From: Idiomarina aminovorans
GTDB taxonomy: Bacteria > Pseudomonadota > Gammaproteobacteria > Enterobacterales > Alteromonadaceae
Length of the DNA: 64,000 bases
Assembly: GCF_023155095.1 (NCBI RefSeq)
Contig: NZ_JAKNDA010000007.1
Span: forward strand, 33,715-97,714
Direction: 5' to 3'
Numbering within the stretch: position 1 is the first letter of the stretch; each line of letters opens with the position of its first letter. A program made the position numbers and the translations under genes. Of the stretch, positions 1-8,989 are shown in pieces. Below the pieces are notes generated by a model. The model was not told where the DNA came from and ran no database searches. It saw only the letters and a list, made by a program, of their open reading frames with translations.

Positions 1-421
1 CTTGTGACACATCCAGATAACCGCGACCGACTAAGAAGCCACCACCACCGGCGTAGGCATCATTTAGACGGCGACCGTCTTTAATATAAACCACCCGGTT
101 GCCACCAATGCCCCTGACTGAAAGAGTTTGCGCCTGCCCCTGGCTTCCGGTCGAACTGATACTGGGGTCGTAACGGAAAATATCCGATAGACTATTGCTG
201 ACCTGAATATCAATTTCTTCAGCGGTGATGACACTGACCGCGCCGGCCACATCTTCAAGTTTTTCTTCGCTGCGGGAACCAGTAACCACCAGTATTTCAT
301 CGGTTTCTAAGGAAGGTTTTGGCAGCTCATCGGCGTACGCAGCAGACTGCAAGGTAGCGAAAATGGCTGCCGCTAATAGGTTTTTCGAAAAACCGTGAGT
401 TATTTTATTTCCTGTATTCAC
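1..421 (-). CDS. TonB-dependent heme/hemoglobin receptor, N-terminal part (truncated by window edge)
   Basis: N-terminal ~140 residues of an outer-membrane TonB-dependent receptor; the rest lies outside the window. The frame opens at a GTG (419-421) preceded by a GGAGA Shine-Dalgarno. The ATG at 426-428 is in another frame and hits a stop after seven codons. A signal peptide ending in SAAYA precedes a TonB-box-like stretch (DEILVVTGSRSEE) and the start of the plug domain, with the typical SVRGIGGNRVVYIKDGRR segment. The gene diverges from a heme ABC transporter and HugZ operon, so heme or hemoglobin is the likely ligand. The ligand is inferred from context; the receptor family is clear. Confidence 0.85.
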   Translation of the reverse strand, partial: MNTGNKITHGFSKNLLAAAIFATLQSAAYADELPKPSLETDEILVVTGSRSEEKLEDVAGAVSVITAEEIDIQVSNSLSDIFRYDPSISSTGSQGQAQTLSVRGIGGNRVVYIKDGRRLNDAYAGGGGFLVGRGYLDVSQ

Positions 422-477
422 TTTTCATCTCCAATCCTGAATTGACACGTTCATGAAAAAACCGATACGATCTAAAC

Positions 478-496
478 GAAAACGATTTGCATTTGC
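478..496. promoter_or_regulatory. Candidate Fur box between the heme receptor and hmuTUV
   Basis: A 19-base stretch matches the Fur consensus (GATAATGATAATCATTATC) at 12 of 19 positions by eye. It overlaps a possible -35 (TTGCAT, 487-492) placed 17 bases from TATTTT (510-515), facing hmuT. Position between divergent iron-heme uptake genes supports the call; the match itself is moderate. Confidence 0.4.
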
Positions 497-561
497 AAGT
501 TAAAGTTACTATTTTTGATTTAGGGCAAAAAAGTAAAGCGTAATTCAGGAGTTTTATTGTG

Positions 562-1425
562 ATGACAGCACGGCAGTTTTTGGTTCATGCCGGAACCACT
601 TTTCTATTGTTGGTTTCCTTTTCCGGTCAGGCCGAGGATAAATTGGAGGAAGACGTCAGCAAACTTATTACTGCCGGCGGAACCTTAACCGACATTGTAT
701 TTGCGTTAAATAGAGACGACAGACTGATTGGCGTCGATACGTCCAGTACTTCGCCTGCGGCTGTAAAGCGGTTACCGAAAGTCGGTTACTACCGTAATTT
801 ATCAGCCGAAGGTGTTTTGAGTTTTGAGCCTGAGCACCTTTGGGTATTAGAAGGCGGCGGTAGCGACAGAGTACTGAATCAAATTGAGCGGGTGGGCGTT
901 TCGGTCGTGCTATTTGATAAACCGACTTCATTGCAGGGGCTTTATCAGTTAATTGAAGACATTGCTGTTCGTCTGGAAGCTGAAACTGAAGGGCAAGACG
1001 TTATCGCCCGAATTCAGGCCGATTTAACTACCACTACAGGTGAGCAATCGTTAACGGGGCTGTTTGTTCTGCAGGCGTCAGAAAGAGGTGTGGTGGCAGC
1101 CGGAAAGGACACCGTGCCGGATCTTCTTTTCAGCTATTCCAATATTGGCAATGTATTCTCTCACTCGGGCTTTAAAACCGTATCCACCGAGTATTTACTG
1201 GTAGAACAGCCTGATTTTCTAGTGGCTCCTGAGCATGTCGTTCAAAGCCATGGCAGCAAAGAAGCGTTCTGTCAGGCGCAGGCGCTTAAGTTACTGGAAG
1301 CCGGGAAAAGCTGCCGGGTTCTGGTTATGGATTCATTGCTGGCATTAGGTATGACGACTCGCGTTGCTGAAGCTCAGCAAGTGGTCGCTGAGTTTGCCCG
1401 TAAAATAGCCGTAGGCAAGGAGTAA
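562..1425 (+). CDS. hmuT: Heme ABC transporter periplasmic substrate-binding protein
   Basis: Class III (FecB/BtuF-like) periplasmic binding protein that would carry heme from the outer-membrane receptor to the HmuUV importer. It has an N-terminal signal peptide ending near GQA, then the typical start GGTLTDIVFALNRDDRLIGVD with the SxxP(A)AxxxLPxVGY segment seen in HmuT proteins. Length (287 aa) is normal. A GTG lies immediately upstream at 559; CAGGA at 546-550 could serve either start. hmuU follows after 4 bases. Substrate is inferred from the neighbouring HugZ and TonB receptor. Confidence 0.88.
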   Translation: MTARQFLVHAGTTFLLLVSFSGQAEDKLEEDVSKLITAGGTLTDIVFALNRDDRLIGVDTSSTSPAAVKRLPKVGYYRNLSAEGVLSFEPEHLWVLEGGGSDRVLNQIERVGVSVVLFDKPTSLQGLYQLIEDIAVRLEAETEGQDVIARIQADLTTTTGEQSLTGLFVLQASERGVVAAGKDTVPDLLFSYSNIGNVFSHSGFKTVSTEYLLVEQPDFLVAPEHVVQSHGSKEAFCQAQALKLLEAGKSCRVLVMDSLLALGMTTRVAEAQQVVAEFARKIAVGKE

Positions 1426-1429
1426 GACC

Positions 1430-2446
1430 ATGCCTGTCGAGCGTCGTTACTGGCTATTAGCCGGGATGATGGGTATTGCGGTTAGCAGCATTTTGTTACT
1501 TTCCAGCGGACCGGTGATGTCCGACTGGCGGTTACCCTTTATCTGGTTGCCCGGCGTATTGTCGGACGTTACGGACATTCAAAAAACGGTTTTAATTGAT
1601 ATTCGGTTACCGAGGCTGGTGTTAGGTTTGATGGTTGGGGCCGTGTTGGCGCAAAGTGGTACAGCTATGCAGACCTTGTGCCGCAACCCGCTGGCCGATC
1701 CGGGTCTAATTGGCATTTCCGGCGGAGCGGCAGTATTTGCGCTGGCGGTTATTGCACTGGGCCCACAATTTGGGTTGCAGGGGCAATTGTGGGTTTCTGG
1801 CGCCGCTTTTATCGGTGCTTTACTGACCACTTTTGTGGTTTATCACTTGGCCGGTGGCCGCGCCGGGGTTCATGTCGCAACGTTACTGCTGGCCGGGGTT
1901 GCTATTAATGCGCTGGCGGGCTCAGTCCTCGGCTTACTCAGTTATTACGCGAACGACGATGCCTTGAGGCTAATGAGTTTTTGGCAGATGGGCTCTCTGG
2001 CGGGGGCTGACTGGCAGCAGTTACCACTTGGTTTTCTGTTTATGGGCGTTAGCTCCATTGTGTTGTTCATGCAGCGCCGGGCAATCAATACTCTACTTTT
2101 GGGTGAGCGACAGGCACGTTACCTGGGCGTTAATGTTGCTTCGTTAAAACGTCAGCTTATCTTCTTTGTCGCGCTGGGCGTGGGCGGTGCGGTCGCCTTA
2201 ACCGGCATGATCGGTTTTATCGGACTTATTATTCCTCATATTGCGCGCATGCTGGTTGGTGCCAACGTGCGCTGGCTCATGCCGGTATCCATGTTGTTCG
2301 GAGCGGCTATTCTGGTGCTTACCGACTGGTTGGCCAAGACCCTGGTTGCACCCGCAGAGTTACCCATTGGCATTATTACCGCAGCTATTGGCGCACCATT
2401 TTTTATTTACTTGCTTATGAAGCAACGTCGGAGGTTTTATGCTTGA
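1430..2446 (+). CDS. hmuU: Heme ABC transporter permease (FecCD family)
   Basis: Inner-membrane permease of the FecCD/BtuC family, 338 aa with about ten hydrophobic segments. Family hallmarks are visible: RLPRLVLGLMVGAVLAQSGTAMQTLCRNPLADPGLIGISGGA in the first third (RLPR and NPLADP core) and GFIGLIIPHIARM in the last third, which forms the ATPase-coupling region. It overlaps hmuV by 8 bases, indicating translational coupling. It works with HmuT and HmuV to import heme. Confidence 0.9.
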   Translation: MPVERRYWLLAGMMGIAVSSILLLSSGPVMSDWRLPFIWLPGVLSDVTDIQKTVLIDIRLPRLVLGLMVGAVLAQSGTAMQTLCRNPLADPGLIGISGGAAVFALAVIALGPQFGLQGQLWVSGAAFIGALLTTFVVYHLAGGRAGVHVATLLLAGVAINALAGSVLGLLSYYANDDALRLMSFWQMGSLAGADWQQLPLGFLFMGVSSIVLFMQRRAINTLLLGERQARYLGVNVASLKRQLIFFVALGVGGAVALTGMIGFIGLIIPHIARMLVGANVRWLMPVSMLFGAAILVLTDWLAKTLVAPAELPIGIITAAIGAPFFIYLLMKQRRRFYA

Positions 2447-3215
2447 TATTGATGTGTCGAATTTATCCATTGGCCGACAACAAGTGTTATCGTCGCTTAA
2501 CCTGAGTGTAGAGGCAAACCAGTTTGTTGCTATTGTGGGTGAAAATGGTGCGGGTAAATCGACTTTTCTTAATATGTTGGCCGGAGAGCTTCCATACCTC
2601 GGCTGGGTCTATTTAAATGGTAAAGAGCTAAATTCCTGGGAAGCGCTAAAGCTGGCACCAATCAGGGCAGTTATGGAGCAACAGCTAACCGCACCGGAAG
2701 GTCTATCGGTTCAGGAACTGGTTGCTATGGGCCGTTACTGGTCACGCGAGTCAGATGCCGACGCTGAAAAGCGCGCAAACGGTTGGTTAGAGCGGTTCGA
2801 CTTAGTGTCGATGGGTAGACGCAGTATCGAAAGTTTATCGGGTGGTGAGCAGCAGCGGGCGCATCTGGCGCGTTGCTTATGTCAGTTAGATAAAGACTTA
2901 CCCGGCGAGCAACTCCTGTTGTTGGATGAGCCAACTTCTGCACTGGATGTTTATCACCAACACGCGGTATTGCATGAAATTAAGTCGTTTAGTAAAAAAG
3001 GCAATTTGGTTTTGTCGATAATGCATGATCTAAACTTGGCCTCTTTGTATGCTGATAAAGTGATCGTTTTAGGAAATGGTTGTATTCAGCATATCGACAC
3101 CCCGGAAAGCGTGTTTCGGGAGGATGTGCTTGAGCGAACTTACCATACCCCGGTTTATGTCAGCTCGCATCCGAGCTTTTTAAAGCCGATGATTTTTACC
3201 GAGCCCAGACGTTAA
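2439..3215 (+). CDS. hmuV: Heme ABC transporter ATP-binding protein
   Basis: ABC ATPase energising heme import. Walker A GENGAGKST lies near residues 34-42, the ABC signature LSGGEQQRAH near 134, Walker B LLLLDEPTSALD near 160, and the H-loop in SIMHDLNLA. 258 aa, normal for HmuV. The start overlaps the end of hmuU; hugZ follows after 13 bases, preceded by AAGGAG, so the four genes read as one operon. Confidence 0.92.
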   Translation: MLDIDVSNLSIGRQQVLSSLNLSVEANQFVAIVGENGAGKSTFLNMLAGELPYLGWVYLNGKELNSWEALKLAPIRAVMEQQLTAPEGLSVQELVAMGRYWSRESDADAEKRANGWLERFDLVSMGRRSIESLSGGEQQRAHLARCLCQLDKDLPGEQLLLLDEPTSALDVYHQHAVLHEIKSFSKKGNLVLSIMHDLNLASLYADKVIVLGNGCIQHIDTPESVFREDVLERTYHTPVYVSSHPSFLKPMIFTEPRR

Positions 3216-3228
3216 GGAGTGTTTTACA

Positions 3229-3963
3229 ATGAATGAACGAATAACAGCAGCGCGGGAAGCGCGCGAATTAGCGCAGCGTAATGACACTGCCGTGTTATCA
3301 ACGATTTCGAAAAAGTTGATGGGTTATCCTTTTGGCTCTGTATCTCCTTTTATGCTGTCTGCAGAAGGTCAGGTTATTTTCTATGTGTCTGACATTGCGC
3401 AGCACGCTCGTAATCTATCGGTAGACAACCGCTTAAGCATTACGGTGTTTGATGCGGCAGAGCGTGGTGACCAGAATACTCAAGGGCGACTCACGTTAAC
3501 CGGTAACGCACGGTTGCTAGAGGATGAATCGCTGAGTGAATTGTATTTTCTGCGCTTTCCAGATGCTCTGAGTTATCGAAACGCGCATGATTTTAAGTTC
3601 TGGCAAATGGACGTTGAGCACATTCGCTACATTGGTGGTTTTGGTGAAATTTTCTGGATAAACCCGGGCGAATGGCTACTGCCTGAGCCGGAGTGGAATT
3701 CGGACGAAGCACTAGCGATGATACAGCACATGAATGAGGATCATGCCGACGCTTGTCGTCTTATTTTGCGCCAACAATTCGCGGAGTTTCGTCACGTTAA
3801 TGGCTCAGTCAAAATGATCAGTGTTTATCCGGAGGGGTTTCATCTAATGGCCGATGCGCGCAGTATCTTTATTCCTTTTGAGACAACGTGTGCGACTGCC
3901 GGGGAAGTCAGAATGCAATTGGTAAAAATGACTCATGCTGCGCGGGGAAACGCCGTTGCTTAG
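3229..3963 (+). CDS. hugZ: HugZ-family heme utilization protein (split-barrel FMN-binding fold)
   Basis: 244 aa protein with an N-terminal pyridoxamine 5'-phosphate oxidase-like split barrel (residues ~10-150) and a C-terminal DUF2470-like domain (MIQHMNEDHADACRLIL). HugZ/HutZ proteins act in cytoplasmic heme breakdown or iron release. Placement as last gene of the heme operon agrees. The stop codon overlaps by 4 bases the stop of the convergent DUF2062 gene. Confidence 0.88.
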   Translation: MNERITAAREARELAQRNDTAVLSTISKKLMGYPFGSVSPFMLSAEGQVIFYVSDIAQHARNLSVDNRLSITVFDAAERGDQNTQGRLTLTGNARLLEDESLSELYFLRFPDALSYRNAHDFKFWQMDVEHIRYIGGFGEIFWINPGEWLLPEPEWNSDEALAMIQHMNEDHADACRLILRQQFAEFRHVNGSVKMISVYPEGFHLMADARSIFIPFETTCATAGEVRMQLVKMTHAARGNAVA

Positions 3964-4436
3964 GGCGCTCTGTTTCGGAAAATAATTACCACAGCCCAGT
4001 AGCTAATAATACAAGCGGGTATCGCAAAAACAAGGCTGCCGAGAATAAGCTGTTCAGATTCAGCCAGTAAAAAGCTTAAGGTTGAATCTGAACCGGAGGT
4101 TTCTGCGGTTTCGGCTAGCAGCCAGTCACCTATTCTGTTCCAGCTATAATATAAAGGCCCCATGGTTAATGGGTTACTGACCCAGGTTGCCGCAAATGCC
4201 AGCGGAAAATTAGCACGAAATACGAGACAGCAGGGCAGCACCAGCAACGTCTGAAACCCGACCGTTGGTGTCAGGCCAAAAAAAAGACCGATGCTGATAC
4301 CCCGCGCTATTGCCAGCAAACCTTTATCAAAACAGTTAAAGCGCTTGAGTAAACGCAAGCTTTTAGGATTATTCCGTAACCACTGGCGATTATTTTTTTT
4401 CAGACGTTGTTGTGTTTTTTCGAACATATTACGCAT
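3960..4436 (-). CDS. DUF2062 domain membrane protein
   Basis: 158 aa small membrane protein. The DUF2062 signature is present: ARGISIGLFFGLTPTVGFQTLLVL followed by AATWVSNPLTMGPLYY. At least three hydrophobic segments are visible. DUF2062 proteins have no firmly established role. The start overlaps the stop of the upstream methyltransferase in a TAATG junction, so the two are translationally coupled. Confidence 0.8.
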   Translation of the reverse strand: MRNMFEKTQQRLKKNNRQWLRNNPKSLRLLKRFNCFDKGLLAIARGISIGLFFGLTPTVGFQTLLVLPCCLVFRANFPLAFAATWVSNPLTMGPLYYSWNRIGDWLLAETAETSGSDSTLSFLLAESEQLILGSLVFAIPACIISYWAVVIIFRNRAP

Positions 4437-4984
4437 TAGTTACTGCAATGATACACATAAGCGGGTGGAATATTTTGCCAGACATAACGTCTGTCCAGTT
4501 TCTGAAAATGCTTTGCTAAAAGCGGTTCCAGCTGTTTTGAATACTGATACAAAATTAACTGCCCATCAGCTGCCAGAGCTTCCTTTATTTGCTCCAGTAA
4601 AACTTGCTGGTCAGTTTTTGAAAAGTTAGCAAAAGGCAGAGACGATACAATGTAGTTTGACTGTGTTTTATTGTGCTTTTTCAAAGACGCTAAAAGTTTG
4701 AAGGCGTCATAAGCCATTTCTGTTTCAGGAAAGCGCTTGACTAATCTTTGATGAAGCTCTTGGTCGAATTCAAAGCAAATAAATAACGTATCAGCCGAAT
4801 GTTGCTTAACGATACTTTCTGTAACGGCTCCGGTGCCTGCGCCTAGCTCAACAATGACATCTGTTTTCTGCCAGTTTATACCCGAGAGCAAAGCACTCAC
4901 TAAATAACGGGAACTGGGCATAACGCTACCCATGGTTTTCGGAGAACGCAGAAAACTTCTTAGAAACTGCCAATGTTTGACCAA
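4436..4984 (-). CDS. Class I SAM-dependent methyltransferase (PmtA/KsgA-like)
   Basis: 182 aa methyltransferase. The SAM-binding motif VIVELGAGTGAVTESI is near residue 40, after FLRSPKTMGSVMPSSRYL, which is typical of the small PmtA-like phospholipid N-methyltransferase and rRNA-adenine-dimethylase-like group. An SSLPFANF segment occupies the motif IV position (N/S-x-PY/F). The substrate cannot be read from sequence: lipid and small-molecule methylation are both possible, and genuine KsgA is excluded by length. It is coupled to the DUF2062 gene. Confidence 0.7.
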   Translation of the reverse strand: MVKHWQFLRSFLRSPKTMGSVMPSSRYLVSALLSGINWQKTDVIVELGAGTGAVTESIVKQHSADTLFICFEFDQELHQRLVKRFPETEMAYDAFKLLASLKKHNKTQSNYIVSSLPFANFSKTDQQVLLEQIKEALAADGQLILYQYSKQLEPLLAKHFQKLDRRYVWQNIPPAYVYHCSN

Positions 4985-5136
4985 AAGAGCGCCCTTTAAA
5001 AAATGAATAAAAGAACAGTTACGACTACAAAAAATATACCGATCAAGTCTAACCCAGTTTATTGCGTTTTGACATCGTTAGCGTGCAACTCCATAATCCG
5101 AAGTCTTTAGGCTTTGCGGGGAGTGAAGAGCAAAAA

Positions 5137-6201
5137 ATGGCAGCTTCAGCGGAAGAAGATAAGCAGTATAAAGCTTCATGGAAGAGCTTAACGCTGTTCA
5201 GCGTGTTATTTGTTCTGCTTACGGCTGTCGGTTTCTACGCCATTTACAACCACTTTTCCGGGCGCAGCTTAACTTTCGATTTTCGCCTGTTTGCGCCAGA
5301 AGTGATTAGTGCTGCCGTTTTATTGTTACTGATTTACTTCGCTGCCGATGGTCTTCGCCTGTATTATACCTTGCGTGCGCTGGGTTACCAAATACCTAAA
5401 AACGCCATGGCCAAACTGGTGTTTATTAATATTTTCTTCTCCAATATTACGCCTATGGCTACCGGCGGCGGTTTTGCTCAGGTGTGGTTTTTGCACGAGC
5501 ATGGCGTACCCATTGGCAGAGCAACGGCGGCAACGACAATTCGTACCGTGTTGGCTATTCTCTTTATTTTCTCACTGACGCCGGCGTTCCTGCTGACTCT
5601 GGAGCCTTTACAGGATAAAGCCATTATGAGTGATATTGGTACGGTGATTGCGGCTTTTATTATGCTTTATTTGCTCTTTTTTGCGGTGTTTTTATTGCGC
5701 GCGCATTGGTTGATAGGGCCGTTAAGTTATCTGTGTAAAGGCATACACAAGCTGCAGTTGATTAGCCCGGAGCGGCATTTACGTTGGCAGTATAAAACCC
5801 GGCGCGAGATGTTGCGTTTCTCCCGCAGTTTTTCGGCGTACTGCCGGGGTTCCAAAGTGTCGATTGCGCTGTCGGTATTGTTTACCTTTATTTTTTTGCT
5901 CAGTTTATTCAGCTTCCCGGCGTTACTGATGTGGGGGCTGGGCTATGATGTCGACTACCTGGTAAGTCTGGGCTTATTAGTTGTCACAACATTTATTATG
6001 TATTTTGCGCCAACGCCCGGTGCCTCGGGTATTTCTGAAGGGGTATTTGGCAGTTTTTTCAGCGATATTCTGGCCAATAACCACTTATTGCTAGTGACCT
6101 TTAGCTGGCGTTTTCTGACCATTTATTTGGGTATGCTGTTGGGACTGTTTATTTTACAACGATATCTTGTTCAATCCGCTAAAACACAGGGCATACAATG
6201 A
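5137..6201 (+). CDS. Flippase-like / lysylphosphatidylglycerol synthase TM-region family protein
   Basis: Integral membrane protein of the UPF0104/YbhN (AglD-like) family, with about eight hydrophobic segments over 354 aa. Family landmarks include FINIFFSNITPMATGGGFAQVWFL near one third and YFAPTPGASGISEGVFGSFF near the end. I chose ATG 5137, preceded by GAAGAG; a TTG at 5062 would add 25 poorly hydrophobic residues. It overlaps the next gene by 4 bases (ATGA). These proteins often neighbour glycosyltransferases making glycolipids, as here; the transported or modified lipid is unknown. Confidence 0.75.
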   Translation: MAASAEEDKQYKASWKSLTLFSVLFVLLTAVGFYAIYNHFSGRSLTFDFRLFAPEVISAAVLLLLIYFAADGLRLYYTLRALGYQIPKNAMAKLVFINIFFSNITPMATGGGFAQVWFLHEHGVPIGRATAATTIRTVLAILFIFSLTPAFLLTLEPLQDKAIMSDIGTVIAAFIMLYLLFFAVFLLRAHWLIGPLSYLCKGIHKLQLISPERHLRWQYKTRREMLRFSRSFSAYCRGSKVSIALSVLFTFIFLLSLFSFPALLMWGLGYDVDYLVSLGLLVVTTFIMYFAPTPGASGISEGVFGSFFSDILANNHLLLVTFSWRFLTIYLGMLLGLFILQRYLVQSAKTQGIQ

Positions 6202-8417
6202 ATAAAACCAAATTACTGAAAGCTCTGTTTTACTTAAATATTGCCGTTGTGGTCGGGTTGATTGGTTACAAAATTTATTTGAATCTGGTCACTTCTGAGT
6301 TTGAAGCCAAGCATACCGACCAGCTTGCGGCCATCAGTGCGCGACTGGAAGGTCAGGAGAGCTACAGTTTTGCGGTTGTAGGCAATATTAATAACTCGGT
6401 GGGTATATTTGAGCGCCGCATTATTCCCATGCTGAATGACACCACTATCGATTTTTTAGTATCGGCGGGTAATGCAGTTAGCAGCGGTGGCGAAGACAAA
6501 TACCGTGCGATAAAAGGCACTTTATCTCATCTAAACATGCCGTATTTGCTGACTTTTGGTAATAATGAGTACGAAGAATTTGGCAGCTTTCGTTTTTACG
6601 ACCACTACGGACCACATTTTTTCAGCTTTACCGCAGGTTCCAGCCGTTTTATTTTCCTCGACAGCACGGGTAAAACGCCCTGGCAATGGCAGTTGAGATG
6701 GTTAACGGACATTCTGAAAACCGATAATTCAGAGCATCGCTTTGTGTATATTGGGCATCCACCGCTGGAGCCGGAAGAAGAATTCTTTTTGGCTGAGGAG
6801 GACGATTTTTTGCAGCCTCTTGAGTTCCGGCAGGCGCTGCTGAAAACCTTGAGTAACTTCGGCGTTGATGGTGTTTTTTCATCCAATGTTTCCATTTACT
6901 CTGAGCGCGAGTACAACGACACTCCTTACATCACGACCGGCGGCGCTGGTGGCCTGGTACTGAATCAGGATGAAAGCTTCTATCATTATGTAAAGGTTAC
7001 GGTCAGTGCCGATGGCTCGGTTGCACATTCGGTTGAAAAGTTGGAAATAGGGCAACACCCTATTTTAAAGCAGCTGGAAAGTCTTTGGTTCTTTATCCAT
7101 TCGTTATTTTATGTGGGTTACCTGAACTTTATTCTGCTGGTGAGTTTGTTTTTGATAATAAGCACTAAGCTTTATAACGCGGTTTTTGTGGGCAAAGAAT
7201 ATTACCCCGACTACGACATTGACCCAGGCCCCTGGTCTAAGAAACGCCTGCGCGTGGCTATGTTTACCAATAACTACCTGCCGTTTATTGGTGGGGTTCC
7301 AATTTCCATTGAGCGTTTGCGTAAGGGCTTAGTTAAGCTGAAAGATACCGTGCTGGTTGTGGCGCCACGTTATCAAAAGCAAAAAGAAAAAGAACAGCAC
7401 GTGGTGCGCATGCCGTCGTTGTTCTCTTTTGGTGATAAAAGCGAGTTTCGTTTTGCCAATATTTTTTCCGGTGCCGTACGTAAGAAAGTCAAAGCCTTTA
7501 AGCCAGACCTGATTCACGTGCATCATCCTTTCTGGATAGGCTCCTTGGGTGTTTTTATGGCGCGCCGGCTTAAAGTACCGGTGGTTTACACTTACCATAC
7601 CCGGTTGGAGCATTATGCGCATTTCGTTTTTTTACCGGGTTCCTTGTTTCGCAATATTATTGCGCACTTTTTGGTGCGTCGCTTTGCCAATAAGTGCGAT
7701 GGCGTTATTGTGCCGACCCAGTCCACGGAAGAATATTTGCGCATGATAGGCGTGAAGCGCCCAACCTATGTGCAGCCAACCGGTATTGAGTTTGATAGCT
7801 TTCAGCAAGTTGACCGAAAGCAGTTAGAAGCTCTGCGGCAGCAACAGAATCTGGGCGATGAAACGGTGTTTGTCAGTGTGTCCCGGTTGTCGAATGAGAA
7901 AAATATCGACTTTATGATAGAGGCGGTGGCGCAACTGAAGGAACAAACCGATAAACCATTCCGCCTGCTCATTGTGGGTGACGGTCATCAGCGCCATCGG
8001 TTACAGGAGCGTATTAATGATATGGAACTGCAGCAATACATTATTCTGGTCGGCGCAGTGCCGCCGGAGCAGGTGGCAAGCTGGTATCAATTAGGTGATG
8101 CCTTCTTGTTCGCCTCTCAGTCAGAAACTCAGGGCATGGTTATTCTGGAAGCCATGGCCGCCGGGTTGCCAGTGGTTGCTGTACGCTCCAGCGGCATTGA
8201 TGACGTAGTAGAAGATGGGCATAACGGTTATAAAACGCCCGCCAGGCAGGCGTTGTGGTGCGAACGGGTAAAGCAATTACTGGATGACGACGCTTTACGC
8301 CAGAGCATGGCTGAAAATGCTCTGGCGTTTGCGCGTGACTATTCTGTAGAAAAATTCAGCGACGACGTTCGCCATATTTACGCCGAAACACTGGCCCGGT
8401 ATCACCAGAAAAAATAA
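6198..8417 (+). CDS. Fusion protein: inactive-looking metallophosphatase-like domain plus GT4 glycosyltransferase
   Basis: 739 aa two-part protein. Order: a TM anchor (10-30); a calcineurin/purple-acid-phosphatase-like region (~55-275); a second TM segment (~294-320); a GT4 glycosyltransferase (~350-739) with GGVPISIERL near its start and the E-x7-E motif in SETQGMVILEAMA. In the first domain the fold landmarks are recognisable but ligands are replaced: N63-x-N65 for D-x-H, G91-N92 for GD, GNN(121-123)E for GNHE, and SNVS (229-232) for GHVH; only H187 remains. GVDGVFS before and YITTGGAGG after the last motif confirm the alignment. The GT half looks intact. With the flippase-like neighbour it probably makes or exports a glycolipid (inference). 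Confidence 0.82.
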   Translation: MNKTKLLKALFYLNIAVVVGLIGYKIYLNLVTSEFEAKHTDQLAAISARLEGQESYSFAVVGNINNSVGIFERRIIPMLNDTTIDFLVSAGNAVSSGGEDKYRAIKGTLSHLNMPYLLTFGNNEYEEFGSFRFYDHYGPHFFSFTAGSSRFIFLDSTGKTPWQWQLRWLTDILKTDNSEHRFVYIGHPPLEPEEEFFLAEEDDFLQPLEFRQALLKTLSNFGVDGVFSSNVSIYSEREYNDTPYITTGGAGGLVLNQDESFYHYVKVTVSADGSVAHSVEKLEIGQHPILKQLESLWFFIHSLFYVGYLNFILLVSLFLIISTKLYNAVFVGKEYYPDYDIDPGPWSKKRLRVAMFTNNYLPFIGGVPISIERLRKGLVKLKDTVLVVAPRYQKQKEKEQHVVRMPSLFSFGDKSEFRFANIFSGAVRKKVKAFKPDLIHVHHPFWIGSLGVFMARRLKVPVVYTYHTRLEHYAHFVFLPGSLFRNIIAHFLVRRFANKCDGVIVPTQSTEEYLRMIGVKRPTYVQPTGIEFDSFQQVDRKQLEALRQQQNLGDETVFVSVSRLSNEKNIDFMIEAVAQLKEQTDKPFRLLIVGDGHQRHRLQERINDMELQQYIILVGAVPPEQVASWYQLGDAFLFASQSETQGMVILEAMAAGLPVVAVRSSGIDDVVEDGHNGYKTPARQALWCERVKQLLDDDALRQSMAENALAFARDYSVEKFSDDVRHIYAETLARYHQKK

Positions 8418-8419
8418 CG

Positions 8420-8875
8420 TTACAAAATATGGTTACCGAACACCAGAAGCTGACAGACAATCGCCGCGGTGGTGAGTAACACGCGGATACGATAATACCC
8501 CATGTAAGAGGTCATGGCGGAGCTACGCGCGAGCTTTTGTTCAATATACAGAACTAACGCAAAGCCTGCCATTTGCAAGCCAAGTGACCAGGCTGGAGCG
8601 TGAATCAATATTGTAAACCATGCCAGCAGGGCAAAGACATTACTGAACAGCAACAAGCCCATGGTTTTTTCACTTTCGGCGCGATGTAATGCACGGCCCC
8701 ATAAAATACCCCCCAAGAAGCTCAGAATAATGGCGCCATAAGTGATTAAAAACTCCAGTGGTTGAATACCCCAAAAAGCTCCGGTATGCATCAAAGCGGC
8801 AAGAGAGGATGCTAAAAAGGGCACTAACCCAAGAAAACCGAGAATGTAAATTAACCAGTTTTTACTTGTATTCAT
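8420..8875 (-). CDS. DUF3429 domain membrane protein
   Basis: 151 aa, about five hydrophobic segments, with the DUF3429 pattern ITYGAIILSFLGGILWG and a later ALLAWF segment. Function is not established for the family. It converges with the glycosyltransferase gene (2-base gap) and diverges from the cryptochrome gene across 114 bases. Confidence 0.75.
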   Translation of the reverse strand: MNTSKNWLIYILGFLGLVPFLASSLAALMHTGAFWGIQPLEFLITYGAIILSFLGGILWGRALHRAESEKTMGLLLFSNVFALLAWFTILIHAPAWSLGLQMAGFALVLYIEQKLARSSAMTSYMGYYRIRVLLTTAAIVCQLLVFGNHIL

Positions 8876-8989
8876 AAAATGAGTTTCCCCAGAACGTTTC
8901 CTTATTGTTTTACGTTAAATGTTGCTTTGCGTTTAGTCTAATTTTAAATGGTTTACGTAATGAATACTAAACAACAACCAGCAGTTATT

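Noticed and set aside
4436..4984. KsgA (rRNA dimethyladenosine transferase)
   Set aside because: 182 aa is too short and the N-terminal segment matches the PmtA-like methyltransferase group instead.
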